Source: Flavobacteriales bacterium (GTDB lineage Bacteria; Bacteroidota; Bacteroidia; Flavobacteriales_D; Sanyastnellaceae). Taken from it: a stretch of 64,000 bases of DNA. A program made the position numbers and the translations under genes. A model generated the notes under the pieces. That model made no database searches. It saw nothing but the letters and a program-made list of their open reading frames with translations, and had not been told where the DNA came from. Position 1 is the stretch's first letter. Each line of letters starts with the position of its first letter. This document shows, piece by piece, positions 61,189 through 64,000 of the stretch. Location: the NCBI GenBank assembly GCA_947448135.1, contig CANFLZ010000003.1, positions 1 to 64,000 on the forward strand, read 5' to 3'.

Positions 61189-61196
61189 CAAATATA
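61189..61196 (-). promoter_or_regulatory. -7 box four bases before the lipoprotein start
   Basis: Minus-strand TATATTTG is a perfect TAnnTTTG ending four bases before ATG 61184; no good TTTG is found 18 bases further. Confidence 0.5.
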
Positions 61197-61197
61197 A

Positions 61198-62247
61198 TCA
61201 GGATAATAGGAAACTCATCACATCAACATTATCCGCATAATCCCGTAGTCCTGGACATTGAGCTTGGCCATAGGGAATGTGGCCGTGACCAACGATACAT
61301 TGAATGTGTTGTTCTTGAGAATTTAACATTTCGAGCAGTTGTTTTTGATCGGTGTAAAATTCATAAAATAGGCTCGCAGTAGGGGCTACAAGACTTTTGT
61401 CTTGTTTGAAAAGCATAAATCCATTTTCCAAAAGATCTTCTTGGTTCAATAACCAAACGGCCTTGTTGTAGTCGTAATTATTCGCGTATTTGTTGTGTTT
61501 CGAAACTTCTTGAAAGGGGAGAAGTGCTGCGATAATTCTATTCAAATCATAGCCTTCCGGCAAATACACCTTGCAGACATTGCGACAACCCAACCCAAAA
61601 TAATCGAAGATGTCATGTCCCAACGCATTCAATTCCTCTTCAGATTCTGTGCCATCCAAAATGGCAACGCTGGTTCTGGATTGTCGAATGATGTTGGGGT
61701 ATTTGTCGAAATAGGCATGGAAGTAACGAGAGGTGTTGTCACTTCCCGTAGCGATGATGCGATCAAAATTTTCTAGCTTGCCTTCTGCCCATTGGATTTG
61801 CTCTTTCATGGCTGGTTCCCACTTCATCAAGAGATAGAGTGCAAGCGGAATCAAACGCGCATCATCCGAAGACAATTTGATCAAAGCTTTGTTGCCGGAA
61901 ATCAAAACACAGAGGATATCATGAAATCCCACCATCGGAATATTGCCAGCGCAGATAATCGCAGTGGTTTGCGGCTTGACATGATCCAATGAATAGTGAC
62001 TCAGCCAATTATTTAAGTTGTCTTCTTGCAATGAAATCGACCAATTTCTCAATGCCATTCGCGTGTTATCCACTGTAAACCAACCGTTGTAGGAAGGTTG
62101 CGTCAGAATCACTTCTTGTGCACTTTGGTATTCTTCCTCTGTCAAACCACAGTCAAATCCTGGCCAAGGTAAATTGTTGCCCAAGGCGTGAAAAACTTGA
62201 CCGAGTTGAACAAAAGCATTGATTCGTTGTTGAAGTGTTGTTTGCAT
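61198..62247 (-). CDS. Acyl-CoA reductase (LuxC-like family)
   Basis: 349 residues of the aldehyde-dehydrogenase-like LuxC family, with HVKPQTTAIICAGNIPMVGFHDILCVLISGNKALIKLSS as the NAD-binding core and GLGCRNVCKVYLPEG around the likely catalytic Cys. It is expected to reduce fatty acyl-CoA or acyl-phosphate to aldehyde. It is divergent from a ferredoxin, an arrangement I recall as conserved in Bacteroidota, often with serC nearby; serC is not in this window. Its minus-strand -7 box TAATTTTG (62276-62283) lies 28 bases before the start. Confidence 0.85.
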   Translation of the reverse strand: MQTTLQQRINAFVQLGQVFHALGNNLPWPGFDCGLTEEEYQSAQEVILTQPSYNGWFTVDNTRMALRNWSISLQEDNLNNWLSHYSLDHVKPQTTAIICAGNIPMVGFHDILCVLISGNKALIKLSSDDARLIPLALYLLMKWEPAMKEQIQWAEGKLENFDRIIATGSDNTSRYFHAYFDKYPNIIRQSRTSVAILDGTESEEELNALGHDIFDYFGLGCRNVCKVYLPEGYDLNRIIAALLPFQEVSKHNKYANNYDYNKAVWLLNQEDLLENGFMLFKQDKSLVAPTASLFYEFYTDQKQLLEMLNSQEQHIQCIVGHGHIPYGQAQCPGLRDYADNVDVMSFLLS

Positions 62248-62283
62248 ATCGCGGTTGTGAATTACATTTGCGCGGCAAAATTA
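62241..62283. promoter_or_regulatory. Overlapping divergent promoters for ferredoxin and acyl-CoA reductase
   Basis: Plus strand: TTTG (62241-62244), 18-base spacer, TACATTTG (62263-62270). Minus strand: TAATTTTG (62276-62283). The plus -33 element lies in the first codons of the reductase gene, so the two promoters occupy the same 43 bases and may exclude each other. Confidence 0.65.
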
Positions 62284-62300
62284 CATTAAACCGGACTGCT

Positions 62301-62651
62301 ATGGCGATAATGATTACTGATGCATGTATCAATTGTGGAGCATGCGAACCAGAATGCCCCAATCATGCAATTTATGAGGGTGGTGCTGAATGGAAATATT
62401 CTGATGGAACAGGCCTAAGAGGCATTATGACGCCCCTCGCAGGTGGCGCTGAAGTTGATGCTGATGGATTGATGGAGCCCAAAAGTATGGATGTGTATTT
62501 TATCGTTCATGACAAATGCACCGAGTGTGTGGGTTTCCATGATGAACCACAATGTGCTGCTGTTTGTCCAGTTGATTGTTGTGTAGATGATCCGGACTAT
62601 CGCGAAAGCAAAGAGCATTTACTCAAGAAAAAAGAGTTCATGCATTTATAA
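62301..62651 (+). CDS. Ferredoxin with two 4Fe-4S clusters (YfhL-like)
   Basis: 116 residues from ATG 62301, the usual start (MAIMITDACINC). Cluster ligands C9, C12, C15 and C19 (DACINCGACEPECPN) and a second set in CTECVGFHDEPQCAAVCPVDCC with the long loop between the second and third cysteines typical of YfhL-type ferredoxins. It transfers electrons in the cytosol; the divergent acyl-CoA reductase is its constant neighbour. It is followed by a strong hairpin terminator. Confidence 0.93.
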   Translation: MAIMITDACINCGACEPECPNHAIYEGGAEWKYSDGTGLRGIMTPLAGGAEVDADGLMEPKSMDVYFIVHDKCTECVGFHDEPQCAAVCPVDCCVDDPDYRESKEHLLKKKEFMHL

Positions 62652-62660
62652 CGACATTCA

Positions 62661-62693
62661 AAAAAAAGAGGAGCAATTTGCTCCTCTTTTTTT
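62661..62693. terminator. Bidirectional terminator between ferredoxin and the TonB receptor
   Basis: GAGGAGCAA and TTGCTCCTC form a near-continuous 9-bp stem with seven A before and eight T after, ending both convergent genes. Confidence 0.88.
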
Positions 62694-62699
62694 TAAAGA

Positions 62700-64000
62700 T
62701 TAAAAGTTGAATCGATAGGATAGATAGAAATTTCTGCCCGAAGCGTTGATTCCGCTTGCAAAAGTTCTGTATTGAACATCAAAAATATTGTCTACACCGG
62801 CCATCAATTGTGAGTGGGCAGCAAATTGATATTGGACTCTGTAGTTAAAAATCATCCAAGCGGGTGTACCATCAGCTGTGGCATAATCTTCATTGTCTTC
62901 AGCTCCCAATCGATATTGGTCCAAACGCTTCCAGGATTGAAATTGAGAGGACAATTGCATCGACCATTTTTCTTGCATGTATGTAACTGATCCCATGGCC
63001 ATAACAGGAGGAATATGATCCATTGGCGTTTCTTTGCCATTGGAGACAAATCTTCCTTTGGTGACATTGGCGCTCCAATCCAATCTCCAATGGTTGTTCA
63101 AAGCATTGGTCATATTGAATTGCGCACCACGGATATAACCTTTGTCTTGGTTTTGTGAAGAAACAATTGGACTCAACTGTCCATCGTAAACAATACTATC
63201 TTGTCCATTGATCGTCGTTGGAGCAGTGGTGATGAAATTGGTGAGCCAAGTATTGTAAGCATTGATCGACCATTGCATTCTTGGATCACTTGTGTTGTGT
63301 CGAATGCTTACATCCCAAGTTGTTGCTTGTTCTGATTTTAATTTGGCATTGGGTACTACCACATTTCCAGCGCTGGTTTCAAATATCTTGCTCAAGTCAT
63401 CAATATTGGGTACTCGGTATCCCATGTTGATGTTGCTCGATAAATTGTAATTTTTCAACTGGTAAATCCAGCCGATAGCCGCAGAATAGGTGGGGTGGTT
63501 TTGCTCTATTTTATTGTGTATCCCATCTACAGCATAGCCAGAGACAATGGTGGAAGTCAATGCTGAATATCCGGCTCTGGCACTGGCATGAATTTGCATG
63601 TTGGCATTGACGCGATAAGCATTGTAAGCAAATAATGAAATTTGATTCATTCGATTCAAGCCATTGGAATACCGGGTTGATATTTCTCTGGTCTGACTTG
63701 TAATTTTATTGATCGAATTGGAAGTCGATTTTAAATCATTCCATTGTCCATCCAATCCAATTTGCCATTCGTTTTTCTCGGCTTTTTTGTGCAATGTAAT
63801 GGTGGTAGATGCTACTTGAACATTTTCAACACGACCATCCAACCATTGATTGTTCAACCTTCGGGTGTATCTACTCTCTTCGATATTTTGATAATTGAAT
63901 TGTGCATCCAAATCGATTCCTTTGCCAATGTTGTCATGGTGAAAAATGTAAGAGACCAATCCTCTGGTTTGAGGTCCGTAATACCAATCTCCATATTTCA
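62700..64000 (-). CDS. TonB-dependent receptor, C-terminal part
   Basis: The frame is open to the right edge, giving 433 residues of the barrel; the plug domain lies outside. At the truncated end YYGPQTRGLVSYIFHHDN is a typical barrel strand of the family, as are YQNIEESRYTRRLNNQW and GYRVPNIDDLSKIFETSAGN (the PNIDDL region is characteristic of TonB receptors). The C-terminal strand ends in FYLSYRFNF with the terminal Phe recognised by the BAM machinery. It imports a ligand, perhaps iron, vitamin B12 or copper complexes, across the outer membrane; the substrate cannot be told from this part. Confidence 0.9.
   Translation of the reverse strand, partial: KYGDWYYGPQTRGLVSYIFHHDNIGKGIDLDAQFNYQNIEESRYTRRLNNQWLDGRVENVQVASTTITLHKKAEKNEWQIGLDGQWNDLKSTSNSINKITSQTREISTRYSNGLNRMNQISLFAYNAYRVNANMQIHASARAGYSALTSTIVSGYAVDGIHNKIEQNHPTYSAAIGWIYQLKNYNLSSNINMGYRVPNIDDLSKIFETSAGNVVVPNAKLKSEQATTWDVSIRHNTSDPRMQWSINAYNTWLTNFITTAPTTINGQDSIVYDGQLSPIVSSQNQDKGYIRGAQFNMTNALNNHWRLDWSANVTKGRFVSNGKETPMDHIPPVMAMGSVTYMQEKWSMQLSSQFQSWKRLDQYRLGAEDNEDYATADGTPAWMIFNYRVQYQFAAHSQLMAGVDNIFDVQYRTFASGINASGRNFYLSYRFNF

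Noticed and set aside
1-64000. tRNA or rRNA genes
   Set aside because: I saw no cloverleaf with a GGTTCGAATCC-type arm and no rRNA signature in reading both strands; a covariance search would be needed to exclude a divergent tRNA.

Overview
The window is chromosomal DNA of a Bacteroidota bacterium, probably of the Flavobacteriales or Chitinophagales; the order cannot be settled from the sequence alone. The evidence is: several proteins ending in type IX secretion (T9SS) sorting domains; TonB-receptor, DUF5686, DUF4249 and DUF983 families; a bacillithiol-type BshA; a primase zinc domain without zinc ligands; and promoters of the Bacteroidota form TTTG-N18-TAnnTTTG. No tRNA, rRNA, CRISPR array or intact insertion sequence was seen. 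Both ends cut genes: a repeat-rich T9SS adhesin at the left and a TonB-dependent receptor at the right.

Left part (1-12.4 kb). After the adhesin come a minus-strand operon (DedA membrane protein, Cys/Met-metabolism PLP enzyme, kynurenine 3-monooxygenase), a DUF5686 outer-membrane protein, a Trp-rich unknown and DnaG. Accessory middle (12-30 kb). This holds a four-helix-bundle gene inside inverted repeats, two T9SS proteins (one split by a frameshift exactly at a TTTAAAA heptamer), and an IS3 remnant. It also holds three separate sets of seven-TM membrane protein, histidine kinase and LuxR-type response regulator within 8.5 kb, an M28 peptidase, a row of three lipoproteins and a secreted protein of three sugar-binding-like repeats. 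The three signalling sets are the most distinctive feature of the window: they look like a repeated tripartite sensor architecture in which the 7TM protein could supply the sensing that the short kinases lack.

Right part (30-64 kb) is mostly core metabolism and envelope biology. It holds an AsmA-like protein, chorismate synthase, a GT2 glycosyltransferase, the SRP RNA, a YkgJ protein, a long palindromic repeat array, adenylosuccinate lyase with an ABC exporter, and an HtrA protease. Cytidylate kinase, a GH3/beta-lactamase fusion, BshA, a TPR/coiled-coil protein coupled to AroQ, a DAO-type oxidoreductase and malate dehydrogenase follow. The end carries a MORN-repeat/subtilase/SH3 operon and a divergent acyl-CoA reductase/ferredoxin pair.

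Two DNA-level themes cross the window. First, the -7 promoter box lies exactly 4 bases before the start codon of about eight genes, which suggests leaderless mRNAs; the SRP RNA promoter gives an internal calibration. Second, three kinds of intergenic palindromic repeats recur: the GGGCGAAT hairpin, the ACCGATATACC-type repeat around the four-helix gene, and the CGCAAAGCCCGCAAAG family.
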